DNA of 64,000 nt from positions 1-64,000 of the forward strand of contig CAVOKZ010000010.1 in NCBI GenBank assembly GCA_963696625.1, given 5' to 3'. The position numbers were made by a program, and so were the translations under genes. This document shows, one piece after another, positions 8,025 through 15,237 of the stretch; within the stretch, counting starts at the first letter, position 1, and every line of letters begins with the position of its first letter. This DNA is from JAWVFN01 sp963696625 (GTDB lineage Bacteria; Actinomycetota; Thermoleophilia; Solirubrobacterales; 70-9). The notes under the pieces are model-generated. The model searched no databases, was not told where the DNA came from, and saw only the letters and a program-made list of their open reading frames with translations.

Positions 8025-8947
8025 ATGGCGACACCGTCGATCCCGTGCGCGCCCGCACCCGCGCTGCCGGCGTCTCGATCGTCTCCAACTCGCTGCTGAT
8101 CGCGCTCAAGCTCGCCGCCGCCGCGATCACCGGGTCGGTCGCGATCCTCTCCGAGGCGCTTCACTCGTCGATCGACCTGATCGCCTCGGTGATCGCCTTC
8201 GTCTCGGTCCGGGTCTCCGACGAGCCCGCCGACGCCGACCACCACTACGGACACGAGAAGGCGGAGAGCCTCGCCGCCGCGATCGAGGGGATGCTGATTC
8301 TCGTCGGCGCCGGGGTGATCGTCTACGAGGCCGTCCACCGCCTCTCCACCCACGCCGAGGTGGAGTCGCTGGGGGTCGGCATCGCGGTCATCGCCTTCTC
8401 GATGCTCGTCAACATCGGCGTCTCCCGCTACCTGCACCGCACCGCCGAGCGCTACGAATCGCCGGCCCTCGCCGGCGACGCCTCCCACCTCGGCGCCGAC
8501 GCGCTGACGTCCGCCGGAGTCCTCGTCGGGCTCGTGCTGGTGGTGCTCACCGGACTCGACTCGCTCGACTCCATCGTCGCGCTCGGAGTCGCCGCGACGA
8601 TCGTCTTCGCGGGGCTGCGGATCCTCTCCCGCTCAGGCCGGGTGCTGCTCGACGAGTCGCCCCCGGCCGAGGAGCTCGACCGGATCGAGGCTGTGATCGC
8701 GCACGAGCGGCCCGAGGAGATGGTCGGGTACCACAAGCTCCGCGCCCGGATCGCCGGCCGCCGCCACTACGTCGATCTCCACGTCCAGTTCCGCGACGGG
8801 ACGACGCTCGAGCGCGCCCACGAGCTGGCCCACGAGCTTCGCAACGCGATCGAGCGCGAGCTGCCCAGGGTCGAGGTCCTGATCCACGTCGAGCCCGAGG
8901 CCTCGCGCAAGGACCCGACCGACACCGGGCCGTTCAGAGCAGGTTGA
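8021..8947 (+). CDS. Cation diffusion facilitator (CDF) metal exporter
   Basis: 308 residues. The N-terminal six-helix domain starts with SNSLLIALKLAAAAITGSVA. The metal site of helix 2 is His-x-x-x-Asp in ALHSSIDLIAS, and that of helix 5 is again His-x-x-x-Asp in SHLGADALTS. The HHYGHEKAES segment is the standard CDF loop. The cytoplasmic ferredoxin-like domain (about 210-300) carries VDLHVQFRDG and HELRNAIERELP. HxxxD in both sites is common in Zn/Fe/Mn exporters rather than the HxxxD/DxxxD Mn subgroup, but specificity is not certain. GTG start 8021 overlaps the rdgB stop. Confidence 0.9.
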   Translation: MNGDTVDPVRARTRAAGVSIVSNSLLIALKLAAAAITGSVAILSEALHSSIDLIASVIAFVSVRVSDEPADADHHYGHEKAESLAAAIEGMLILVGAGVIVYEAVHRLSTHAEVESLGVGIAVIAFSMLVNIGVSRYLHRTAERYESPALAGDASHLGADALTSAGVLVGLVLVVLTGLDSLDSIVALGVAATIVFAGLRILSRSGRVLLDESPPAEELDRIEAVIAHERPEEMVGYHKLRARIAGRRHYVDLHVQFRDGTTLERAHELAHELRNAIERELPRVEVLIHVEPEASRKDPTDTGPFRAG

Positions 8948-9074
8948 TCGCCGCGGCGAGGCCGACGGCGCCGACCACGATGCTGTAGCCGGTGTAGCCG
9001 CCGATCGCGAGCAGGATTACTCCGACCACGCAGAGGAGGACGATCGACAGCCATGAGCCCTGAGCCAGCGACAT
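8934..9074 (-). CDS. 46-residue hydrophobic membrane protein
   Basis: ATG at 9072-9074 to TGA at 8934-8936. The sequence starts MSLAQGSWLSIVLLCVVGVI and ends VGLAAAINLL. It is almost entirely hydrophobic and forms two short transmembrane helices (about 9-24 and 29-45) joined by GGYTGYS. It is convergent with the CDF gene and overlaps its last 14 nt. It is divergent from the Roadblock-like gene with only 19 nt between starts. Third codon positions are GC rich. No family recognised. It is plausible as a real small membrane protein but unproven. Confidence 0.55.
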   Translation of the reverse strand: MSLAQGSWLSIVLLCVVGVILLAIGGYTGYSIVVGAVGLAAAINLL

Positions 9075-9093
9075 CGCCCGCTATTTTGACGTC

Positions 9094-9453
9094 ATGCCGG
9101 ACGTAGCGACCGCCCCGGGGGGGCAGGCCGACAAAGCAGTCGCCTACCTGATCGAGATCTCGCCCGAGATGCGCGGCTGCGCGATCCTCGGAGCCGAGGG
9201 CAACGTGCTCGCGTCGACGGGCTCGGCGTCGGGGTGGGAGAAGGCGGCGGGAGAGTTCTCGCGGGCGGCCGACGCCGCCGGCTCCGAGCCCGTCGCGCAC
9301 GCCCACGTCTCGACCGGCGACGGCGACGTCTTCTACGTTCGCGCCGAGGGTCTCGCGGCGATCGCGGTCACCGAGCGGCTGGCGCTGTCCTCGCTCGTGC
9401 TCTTCGACCTGCGCACGGCGCTGCAGGACCTGGCCGGGAAGGGGGAGCGTTGA
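9094..9453 (+). CDS. Roadblock/LC7-like small protein
   Basis: 119 residues. After a short tail, the order of elements is a helix with ADKAVAYLIEISPEMRGC, a strand AILGAEGNVLAST, a WEKAAGEFSRAADAAG helix, a strand DVFYVRAEGLAAIAVTE and a last helix LFDLRTALQDLAG. The RGCAILGAEGNVLAS hairpin followed by helix-strand-strand-helix fits Roadblock/LC7 domains, which regulate small GTPases or form dimeric scaffolds. No GTPase partner is adjacent. The next gene starts inside its stop codon (TTGA), so the two probably work together. Confidence 0.55.
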   Translation: MPDVATAPGGQADKAVAYLIEISPEMRGCAILGAEGNVLASTGSASGWEKAAGEFSRAADAAGSEPVAHAHVSTGDGDVFYVRAEGLAAIAVTERLALSSLVLFDLRTALQDLAGKGER

Positions 9454-9689
9454 TCAAGCCCCACCGCATCGTCCGCGAGCGCGTAACCGACATAGCCGGC
9501 GAGGCTGCGGCGTATCTGCGGCGGCGCAGGCTCGAGAAGAAGCCGTTCGCGCGTCTCTATTACGCAGGTGGCCGCAGCGCGGCCCAGGCCGCCGACACGG
9601 AGTCCGGGCGCGCCCTGTTCACCGCCGCCTCGCACGTGATCGAGGTCGCCGGGCCGCCGCTCAGCCGGCGCCGGCAGAAGCGCAGGTAG
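9450..9689 (+). CDS. Basic 79-residue protein of unknown function
   Basis: A TTG start at 9450 overlaps the Roadblock-like stop (TTGA), giving MIKPHRIVRERVTDIAGEAA and a tail ending SRRRQKRR. It is rich in Arg and Lys (net strongly positive) and probably helical in its first half. The stop/start overlap and high GC third positions support coding. I do not recognise the family. Its coupling to the Roadblock-like gene is the only functional clue. Confidence 0.6.
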   Translation: MIKPHRIVRERVTDIAGEAAAYLRRRRLEKKPFARLYYAGGRSAAQAADTESGRALFTAASHVIEVAGPPLSRRRQKRR

Positions 9690-9750
9690 TCGTCCTCCGG
9701 GGGCGGTGTTAGATTCACCGCAATGACGCGCCCCAGAGGAAGGAACGAAC

Positions 9751-10032
9751 GTGACCAAGGCTGACTTCCTCGAGCAGCTCGCTCGGGACAAGAGGATCGG
9801 GAACAAGAAGGACGCGGCGAGGGCTCTCGACGCCGTGCTCGACGCGATCACCCACACGCTCGGCGCCGGCGACGAGGTCAGCTTCACCGGCTTCGGCAAG
9901 TTCAGCGTCGCCGAGCGCAAGCCGCGCCAAGGCGTCAATCCGAGGACTGGCGAGCGGATCTTCATTCCCGGCGCCAACGTCCCGCGCTTCTCGGCCGGCT
10001 CGGCGCTGAAGAACAAGGTCAAGGGAGCCTGA
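9751..10032 (+). CDS. HU-family nucleoid DNA-binding protein
   Basis: 93 residues with a GTG start at 9751 preceded by AGAGGAAGGA. The HU signature is complete: a helical dimerisation half (MTKADFLEQLARDKRIG, LDAVLDAITHTLGAGDEV), the GFGKFSVAERKPRQGVNPRTGE strand region, and the DNA-inserting arm with IFIPGANVPRF, in which the proline that kinks DNA is conserved. It lacks the long Lys/Ala tail of mycobacterial HU. pyrF follows with overlap. Confidence 0.95.
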   Translation: MTKADFLEQLARDKRIGNKKDAARALDAVLDAITHTLGAGDEVSFTGFGKFSVAERKPRQGVNPRTGERIFIPGANVPRFSAGSALKNKVKGA

Positions 10033-10829
10033 GCGCTCCGTTCGCCGATCGGCTGACGGCGCTCGTAACCGAGCGCCGCAGCCAGGTTTGCCTCGGGCTG
10101 GATCCGGGTCCCGAGATTTCGGCCCCGGCGGTCGCCGAGTACTGCGCCGAGTTGATCGACCGCGCCGGGCCGGCGTGCGTCGCGGTCAAGCCCCAGCTCG
10201 CCTGCTTCGAGCGCCACGGCGCCGCCGGATGGGAGGCTCTCGCCCAGGTGGTCGCGAGGGCACAGCGGGCGGACCTGCTCGTCGTCGCCGACGGCAAGCG
10301 GGGCGATGTCCCGACCACAGCCGCGGTCTATGCCGAGGCGCTGATCGAGGGACTCGGGGCGGACGCGGTCACGATCAACCCGCTGCTCGGCGGCGACGCG
10401 ATCGAGCCGTTTGTCGCGACCGCCGAGACCGCCGGCGCCGGCGTCTTCTCCCTGGTGCGGACCTCGAACCCGGGAGGCGCCGAGCTCCAGGACGCCGGCG
10501 ACCCGCCGCTGCGCGAGCGCCTCGCCGGCCTCGTCGCCGAGCGCGCCGAGCGGCTCGCCGGTGAGAGGGGCCTGAGCGGGATGGGCGCGGTGGTCGGGGC
10601 GACCACCCCCGAGCTGCTCGGCGGGCTGCGCGAGTTGATGCCGGCTTCGGTCTTCCTGATCCCCGGAATCGGCGCCCAGGGCGGCAAGCCCGAGGATCTC
10701 GCGCCCGCAATCGCCGAGGGGCGGCCCGCCTCGGTCCTGGTCGCGGCCGCCCGCAGCATCGCCGGGGCGGAGGACCCCGCCGCGGCGGCAGAGGAATTGC
10801 GCGCTGCCGTCTGGGCGCTCGATGAATGA
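10029..10829 (+). CDS. pyrF: Orotidine 5'-phosphate decarboxylase (type 2), likely CTG start
   Basis: Catalyses the last step of UMP synthesis, OMP to UMP. The protein has the family start FADRLTALVTERRSQVCLGL followed by DPGP, then AVKPQLACFERHG, the catalytic VVADGKRGDVPTTAAVY (Lys and Asp network), the phosphate loop VRTSNPGG, VVGATTPE and IPGIGAQGG. The essential N-terminal CLGLDPGP lies upstream of the only standard start in frame (TTG 10152), so the true start must be earlier. No ATG, GTG or TTG exists there. CTG 10029 overlaps the HU stop (CTGA) with AAGGGAG just before it, giving 266 residues, normal for this family. Translation may instead depend on re-initiation from HU. Confidence 0.88.
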   Translation: MSAPFADRLTALVTERRSQVCLGLDPGPEISAPAVAEYCAELIDRAGPACVAVKPQLACFERHGAAGWEALAQVVARAQRADLLVVADGKRGDVPTTAAVYAEALIEGLGADAVTINPLLGGDAIEPFVATAETAGAGVFSLVRTSNPGGAELQDAGDPPLRERLAGLVAERAERLAGERGLSGMGAVVGATTPELLGGLRELMPASVFLIPGIGAQGGKPEDLAPAIAEGRPASVLVAAARSIAGAEDPAAAAEELRAAVWALDE

Positions 10830-10857
10830 GTGGGGACAGACTGAAGTCCTTCCCCAC
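10830..10857. repeat. R3 palindrome, copy 3
   Basis: Arms GTGGGGA (10830-10836) and TCCCCAC (10851-10857) with an inner GACT-GA-AGTC hairpin. It starts right after the pyrF stop and could serve as its 3' hairpin, though no T-run follows. Confidence 0.55.
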
Positions 10858-10890
10858 CGTCTTTAGCGCCGCGCTGCCATCATCCTGCGG

Positions 10891-11058
10891 CTAGATGAGC
10901 GATTCCGCGACATCGCATGCCTGGATGACGCGCCTGGCGCGTCGCATCTCTTCGTCCGCGGGCTTGCCTTTGCCGCCGGCAAAAGCTGCGCCCTGCGTCC
11001 TCGATCTGCTCGGCCAGACGCGCCCGGAGGCACGCGAGGCCGCGGAATCGATCGTCTG
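10891..11058. repeat. R2 structured repeat, copy A
   Basis: Outer arms GATTCCGCG (10901-10909) and CGCGGAATC (11041-11049) enclose a conserved core with GCTTGCC, a TTTGCC/GGCAAA hairpin (10969-10983) and CTGCGTCCTCGATCTGCT (about 10993-11010). A GACGCGCC / GGCGCGTC pair upstream of the core is followed by another GACGCGCC downstream, so the middle arm can pair with either side. It is nearly collinear with copy B at 51571-51735, but the stems differ in sequence while staying complementary. It fills most of the 229-nt gap before the LysM gene and ends at that gene's ATG. Confidence 0.75.
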
Positions 11059-11400
11059 ATGTCAGACCGTCCCCCGAACCAAGTCGCGCGCGTGGCCGCC
11101 GTGTCCGGCGTCATCCTCATGTTCCTGCTCGCGGTCGTGGTGATCGCGACCGCCGGGGGCGGCGACGACTCGGGCTCGGGGTCGGACAACGGCTCCGACA
11201 TCACCACGGTGACGGGGCCTGACACCAGCGACCCGCGCATCGAGAGGGCGATCGAGAACGGGATCTACGTGGTGCAGGAGGGCGACACGTTCACCTCGAT
11301 CGCAGAGGCGACCGGGGTCGACGTCGAGACCCTCCAGAACCTCAACCCGATGGCCGACCCCCAGGTGCTGGTCGCCGGCACGCATCTGAAGCTGCGATAG
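11059..11400 (+). CDS. Membrane-anchored LysM-domain protein
   Basis: 113 residues. A short cytoplasmic tail is followed by one transmembrane helix (VAAVSGVILMFLLAVVVIAT, about 12-31), a Gly/Ser/Asp linker, and a LysM domain (about 69-113) with YVVQEGDTFTSIAEATGVDV and LQNLNPMADPQVLVAGTHLKL. LysM binds peptidoglycan or chitin-like glycans, so this is a single-pass protein with an extracytoplasmic wall-binding domain. It is followed 6 nt later by a D,D-carboxypeptidase, which suggests a cell-wall operon. The ATG sits in a GTCTGA-TG-TCAGAC palindrome (11054-11067). Confidence 0.88.
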   Translation: MSDRPPNQVARVAAVSGVILMFLLAVVVIATAGGGDDSGSGSDNGSDITTVTGPDTSDPRIERAIENGIYVVQEGDTFTSIAEATGVDVETLQNLNPMADPQVLVAGTHLKLR

Positions 11401-11406
11401 GAACCG

Positions 11407-12834
11407 GTGCGGCGGGCGCTGATCTCACTCCTCTTCGTCGTGCTGCTCGCGGCGCCGGCTGCGCTCGCCGCCAAGCCCGAGGCCCAGCCGGCGGCCCCGG
11501 CGAAAGCGAAGCCCGCGGGACCGCCGCGCCTCGCCGACGCCAAGGCCTACATCCTCATCGACCCGCTCGATGGCGCGGTGCTCGCCGCCAAAGCGCCGCA
11601 CCGCGAGCTGCCGATCGCGAGCACGACGAAGCTGATGACGGCCTACCTCGCGCTCTCAAACCTGAAGCCGAACCAGAGGCTGAAGGCGCCGCCCTACAAG
11701 GCGACCGACGCCGAGTCGCTGCTCGGCCTTCGCGCCGGCGAGAAGATGTCCGTCCGCGACCTGCTGTTCGCGCTCGTGATCGAAAGCGCCAACGACGCCG
11801 CCGAGACGCTCGCGGTCGGGGTCGCGGGCTCGGTCGGGGCCTTCGTCGACGAGATGAACGCCGAGGCGCAGAAGCTCGGCCTGACCGAGACCCACTACTC
11901 GACTCCTGTCGGCCTCGACGAGCCCGGCAACTACTCGAGCGCCAACGACCTGACCAAGCTCGCCGCGCTGCTGCTCAAGAACAAGCTGTTCGCGAAGGCC
12001 GCGAACAGCCCCAGCTGGTCCCTTAAGACGGGTGACGAGCCCAGGACAATTACCAACCGCAACCTGCTCGTGCTCTCGACCCCCTACGTCACCGGGGTCA
12101 AGACCGGCCACACTCTCGACGCGGGCTACGTGCTCGTCGGCTCGGGGATGCAGCACGGGACGACGCTGATCTCGGCCGTGCTCGGAGCGCCGAGCGAGGC
12201 CGCGCGCGACGACGACACCAAGGCGCTGCTCGACTACGGCTTCAGCCAGTACAAGCCGGCGAAGCCGGTGGACAAGGGGGCCGAGCTCGCCTCGCCGGCG
12301 CTCAGCTACGACCGCGGCGAGCTGCCGCTGGTCGCGGCGCGCGCGGTACCGGTCTCGACTCGGCCGGGCCAGACGATCGCCACCCATGTCGACGCCCCCG
12401 ACGAGATCACTAGCGCGGTCAAGGACGGCCAGCGCGTCGGCATGGTCCAGGTCACCGTCGACGGCCGGCCGGCCGGTGCCTCGGCGCTACTCGCCACCAA
12501 GGCGGTCGGCGCCGCGAGCACCGCCGACAAGGTCTTCTCGGTTGCGGGGAACCCGCTGATCTTCGTGCCGATCGGTTTGCTCGTCCTGCTGGGAGGCATA
12601 CTGCTCGCGCGGCGCGAGCGAGAGCACCTGCACATGCCGCAGATGCCGCCCAGGCCGCACATGCCGCCGCGGCCGCAGGTGCCGCATCGCAAGAAGCCGA
12701 CCGGGCGTTCGCTGCCCAAGGTCAGCCTCCCCAAGCGCGAACCGAAAACCCCGCGGACGGCCGCCGACCGTGAGAGGATGAGGGAGGAGAGGATGCGCCG
12801 CAGATCGGAACAAGCGAGGAGCCGGGAGGAATGA
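11407..12834 (+). CDS. dacA: D-alanyl-D-alanine carboxypeptidase (S11, DacA-like) with His/Met/Pro-rich tail
   Basis: 475 residues, GTG start, signal peptide to about residue 22. The three penicillin-binding motifs are present: SxxK in ASTTKLMTAY, SxN in ESANDAAETL and KTG in GVKTGHTLDA. The enzyme trims the terminal D-Ala of peptidoglycan stem peptides outside the membrane. A C-terminal membrane helix (IFVPIGLLVLLGGILLA, about 382-398) anchors it. It is followed by an unusual tail with repeated HMPPRP-like units (HLHMPQMPPRPHMPPRPQ), then a basic and acidic stretch rich in Arg/Glu. The tail should be cytoplasmic and is not part of the normal family. The end overlaps the kinase start (ATGA). 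Confidence 0.92.
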   Translation: MRRALISLLFVVLLAAPAALAAKPEAQPAAPAKAKPAGPPRLADAKAYILIDPLDGAVLAAKAPHRELPIASTTKLMTAYLALSNLKPNQRLKAPPYKATDAESLLGLRAGEKMSVRDLLFALVIESANDAAETLAVGVAGSVGAFVDEMNAEAQKLGLTETHYSTPVGLDEPGNYSSANDLTKLAALLLKNKLFAKAANSPSWSLKTGDEPRTITNRNLLVLSTPYVTGVKTGHTLDAGYVLVGSGMQHGTTLISAVLGAPSEAARDDDTKALLDYGFSQYKPAKPVDKGAELASPALSYDRGELPLVAARAVPVSTRPGQTIATHVDAPDEITSAVKDGQRVGMVQVTVDGRPAGASALLATKAVGAASTADKVFSVAGNPLIFVPIGLLVLLGGILLARREREHLHMPQMPPRPHMPPRPQVPHRKKPTGRSLPKVSLPKREPKTPRTAADRERMREERMRRRSEQARSREE

Positions 12835-13790
12835 TCCTCACCGTCACCCTCAACGCCGCGATCGATCGCACGATCGCCGTCCCCAACTTCCGCCAGGGCC
12901 GGCGCCACCGCGCGGTCGAGGCGAGCACGATGGCCGGCGGCAAGGGCATCAACGTCGCCCGCGCGCTGAAGCTTCTCGGCAGGCCCGTGATCGCCACCGG
13001 CCTCGCCGGCGGCCCGACCGGCGCGCGATTGATGGAGCGCCTTGCCGAGGAGTCGATCCTCACCGACTTCACCTGGATCGGCGGCGAGTCGCGGACGAAC
13101 ATCGCCGTCGTCGACCCGACCACCGGCGAGCAGACCGAGATCAACGAGCGCGGGCCCGAGATCTCGGCCGAAGAGCTCGAGCGCTTTCTCGAGAAGCTGA
13201 TGTACCTGGCCCGCGGCGCCAAGCTCTGCGTGATCGCCGGCAGCCAGCCGCCGTCGGTCCCCGCCGACTTCTGCGCCCGCATCGTCACGGCGCTGAAGGA
13301 GATCGACGTCGAGGCGATCGTCGACACCGAGGGTGAGCCGCTGCACGCGGCGCTGCGCGCCGAACCCGCGGTAGTCACTCCCAACAACGCCGAGGCCGAG
13401 GAGGCCGTCGGCCACGAGTTCAACGACCCCGAGGAGCGCCTCGCCGGCCTCCGCGGCCTGGTCGAGCTCGGCGCCGCCGAGGCGGTCATCACCTCCGAGA
13501 CCGGCTGTGTCGGAATTGTCGGCGACGCCCAGGGCCGCCGTGCCTACGAGGTCACGGCCCCCGAGCTCGAGCCGGTCTCGACCGTCGGCTCCGGCGACGC
13601 CTTCCTCGCCGGCTACGTCGCCGCCCGCTACGAGGGCAAGAGCCCGCGCGACTGCCTCACCTACGGCATCGCCTGCGGCGCCGAGTCGACCCAGCACTTC
13701 GGCGCCGGCTCGATCCACCGCGACGACGTCGACCACGTCCTCGCCTCGGTCGAGATCGCCGACCTCGAGACCCGCGCCGCGGTCAGCTAG
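12831..13790 (+). CDS. PfkB-family sugar kinase, 1-phosphofructokinase/tagatose-6-phosphate kinase type
   Basis: 319 residues. MILTVTLNAAIDRTIAV is the FruK/LacC-type start. Then come AGGKGINVARALKLLG (PfkB signature 1), the TNIAVVD strand, a TPNNAEAEE segment and the ATP/anion-hole motif STVGSGDAFLAGYVA with the catalytic Asp. These enzymes phosphorylate a sugar phosphate such as fructose 1-phosphate. No PTS genes are adjacent, so the substrate is open; LacC-like, FruK-like and Pfk2-like activities are all possible. ATGA overlap with the carboxypeptidase. Confidence 0.85.
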   Translation: MILTVTLNAAIDRTIAVPNFRQGRRHRAVEASTMAGGKGINVARALKLLGRPVIATGLAGGPTGARLMERLAEESILTDFTWIGGESRTNIAVVDPTTGEQTEINERGPEISAEELERFLEKLMYLARGAKLCVIAGSQPPSVPADFCARIVTALKEIDVEAIVDTEGEPLHAALRAEPAVVTPNNAEAEEAVGHEFNDPEERLAGLRGLVELGAAEAVITSETGCVGIVGDAQGRRAYEVTAPELEPVSTVGSGDAFLAGYVAARYEGKSPRDCLTYGIACGAESTQHFGAGSIHRDDVDHVLASVEIADLETRAAVS

Positions 13791-13825
13791 ACGCGATTTT
13801 GGACAGTTGGCTACCCCTCGGGTGG

Positions 13826-13853
13826 TCAAGTTGCGCCGATCTTTGGGCGATAA
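13826..13853 (+). promoter_or_regulatory. Possible sigma-28 (FliA/WhiG-type) promoter
   Basis: TCAAGTT at 13826-13832 and GGCGATAA at 13846-13853 resemble the FliA-family consensus TAAAGTTT-N11-GCCGATAA, with spacing two longer than ideal by that count. It lies 33 nt before the HD-GYP start in a 96-nt gap with nothing else visible. Control of c-di-GMP turnover genes by this sigma class is known in actinobacteria, so context supports it. Sequence match is imperfect. Confidence 0.4.
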
Positions 13854-13886
13854 GAGCACTGGCGGCCGGATTCCGCCACCCCACTA

Positions 13887-15077
13887 ATGTCGACCCAGCC
13901 AACGATCCAGAGTGGTCCAGCGGAGCTTTTGGGCGACCCGCGGGCGATCGCGACCGAGATCGGAATGGCGATGCTCGCCCAGACAAGCACGGAAACGGTC
14001 GCGCACTGCGACGACGTCGTCGTCATCTCCGAGGCGATCTGCCGGCGCCTCGGCATCGCGGGGGACGAGCTCGAGGACATCCTCGCCGCCGCCCGCCTGC
14101 ACGATGTCGGCAAGGCCTCGATCCCGACGGAGATCATCGAGAAACCGGGCCCGCTGAGCGACGACGAGTGGCAGCTGATCCGCCAGCACACGGTGATCGG
14201 CGAGCAGCTCCTCTCGCACGTCGACGGGCTCGAGGGTGTCCTGCCCTTGATCCGCCACTCGCACGAGCGCTGGGACGGCCGCGGCTACCCCGACGGGCTC
14301 GCCGGTGAGGAGATCCCGCTCGGCTCCCGGATCATCTTCTGCGCCGACGCTTTTCACGCGATCCGCTCGAGCCGGCCGTACCGGCCGGGGACGTCGGCGC
14401 GGGAGGCACTTAAGGAGGTCAGCCGCAACGCCGGAACCCAATTCGATATCGGGGTCGTGGGCGCTCTGCAGGAGGTCGTCGAGGAGTTGTGGCTGGCGCC
14501 GGCGGCGGGCCGAGCCCGGATGCCGCGCCGCTTGGTCGCCCTGCTGCTCGCGATCTCCGTCGGCGCGACCGGGTCGGCGGTCGCCCGCTCGGGCCTCTTC
14601 GACGGAGGGAGCTCGAGCGGAGGCCGCGACGCGGCGAGCCTCTGCGCCGGCGGGACGTGCGACTCGCCTCTCGACTTCTCGAGCGGACCCCCGGCCGGGG
14701 CGGCCGCGGAGCACTTGCGTTCGGTGGCGCTGACCGCGGCGTCGGCCGCGGCCGTGGCTGTGCGGGCTCCCGGCGCCGTGACGGGCGCCGACCCCGCTGC
14801 GGTGGGTCGCACGGAAGATGCCGGGACCGAATCGGCGACCGACGAGGCGCCGGGCAACCCCGGTAAGTCGGACGCCGCCGGCGCTCGCGCCCCCGGCAAG
14901 CCCGGGAGCTCCTCGGGCTCGGCGCCGCCGGGCTCGAGGAACCCGCACGGCAGCCCGCCTGGCCAGGGCGGCGGCCCGCCGGCCTCGAACAACCCCAACG
15001 GCAGCCCGCCGGGGCAGGGCGGAGGTCCTCCCGCCTCCAACAACCCCCGCGGCGCGCCCGTGGGGCAGAAGCCCTAG
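13887..15077 (+). CDS. HD-GYP domain protein with C-terminal membrane helix and Pro/Gly/Asn repeats
   Basis: 396 residues. The N-terminal HD-GYP domain (about 20-205) has the metal-binding ARLHDVGKASIPTEI, HTVIGEQLL, HSHERWDGRGYPDGLAGEEIPL with the GYP triad, and ADAFHAIRS. These domains usually hydrolyse c-di-GMP to GMP. It is followed by a membrane helix (RRLVALLLAISVGATGSAVA, about 213-232) and a low-complexity tail of about 165 residues with tandem GSPPGQGGGPPASNNP units. By topology the enzyme domain is cytoplasmic and the tail outside, an unusual arrangement for HD-GYP proteins. The promoter candidate upstream suggests its own transcription unit. Confidence 0.85.
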   Translation: MSTQPTIQSGPAELLGDPRAIATEIGMAMLAQTSTETVAHCDDVVVISEAICRRLGIAGDELEDILAAARLHDVGKASIPTEIIEKPGPLSDDEWQLIRQHTVIGEQLLSHVDGLEGVLPLIRHSHERWDGRGYPDGLAGEEIPLGSRIIFCADAFHAIRSSRPYRPGTSAREALKEVSRNAGTQFDIGVVGALQEVVEELWLAPAAGRARMPRRLVALLLAISVGATGSAVARSGLFDGGSSSGGRDAASLCAGGTCDSPLDFSSGPPAGAAAEHLRSVALTAASAAAVAVRAPGAVTGADPAAVGRTEDAGTESATDEAPGNPGKSDAAGARAPGKPGSSSGSAPPGSRNPHGSPPGQGGGPPASNNPNGSPPGQGGGPPASNNPRGAPVGQKP

Positions 15078-15112
15078 ATGAGTCCGGCCGCGTCGAGGTC
15101 GGCCCGCGGTTT

Positions 15113-15172
15113 ACCGCTGTTATCCTCGGTGGGGCGTTGGTGATCTACTCGAACAACGCCGCAAACAGCGGT
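15113..15172 (+). ncRNA. Structured leader or small RNA upstream of guaB3
   Basis: An outer stem ACCGCTGTT (15113-15121) / AACAGCGGT (15164-15172) encloses an inner stem GGCGTTG (15133-15139) / CAACGCC (15154-15160) with a 14-nt loop. It is followed 14 nt later by a textbook terminator, itself 29 nt before guaB3. This could be an attenuator or riboswitch of guaB3 or an independent small RNA. It does not match a class I can name. Confidence 0.5.
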
Positions 15173-15185
15173 TTTGAGGTACCCC

Positions 15186-15209
15186 GACCCCGGCGCGCCG
15201 GGGTCTTTT
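15186..15209 (+). terminator. Intrinsic terminator before guaB3
   Basis: Perfect stem GACCCCGG (15186-15193) / CCGGGGTC (15198-15205), loop CGCG, then TTTT. It sits between the HD-GYP gene and guaB3, just 3' of a folded RNA. It may end the HD-GYP transcript, a small RNA, or a regulated leader. Confidence 0.8.
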
Positions 15210-15237
15210 CGTCCGCGAACGAAACTAGGATCGGCTG

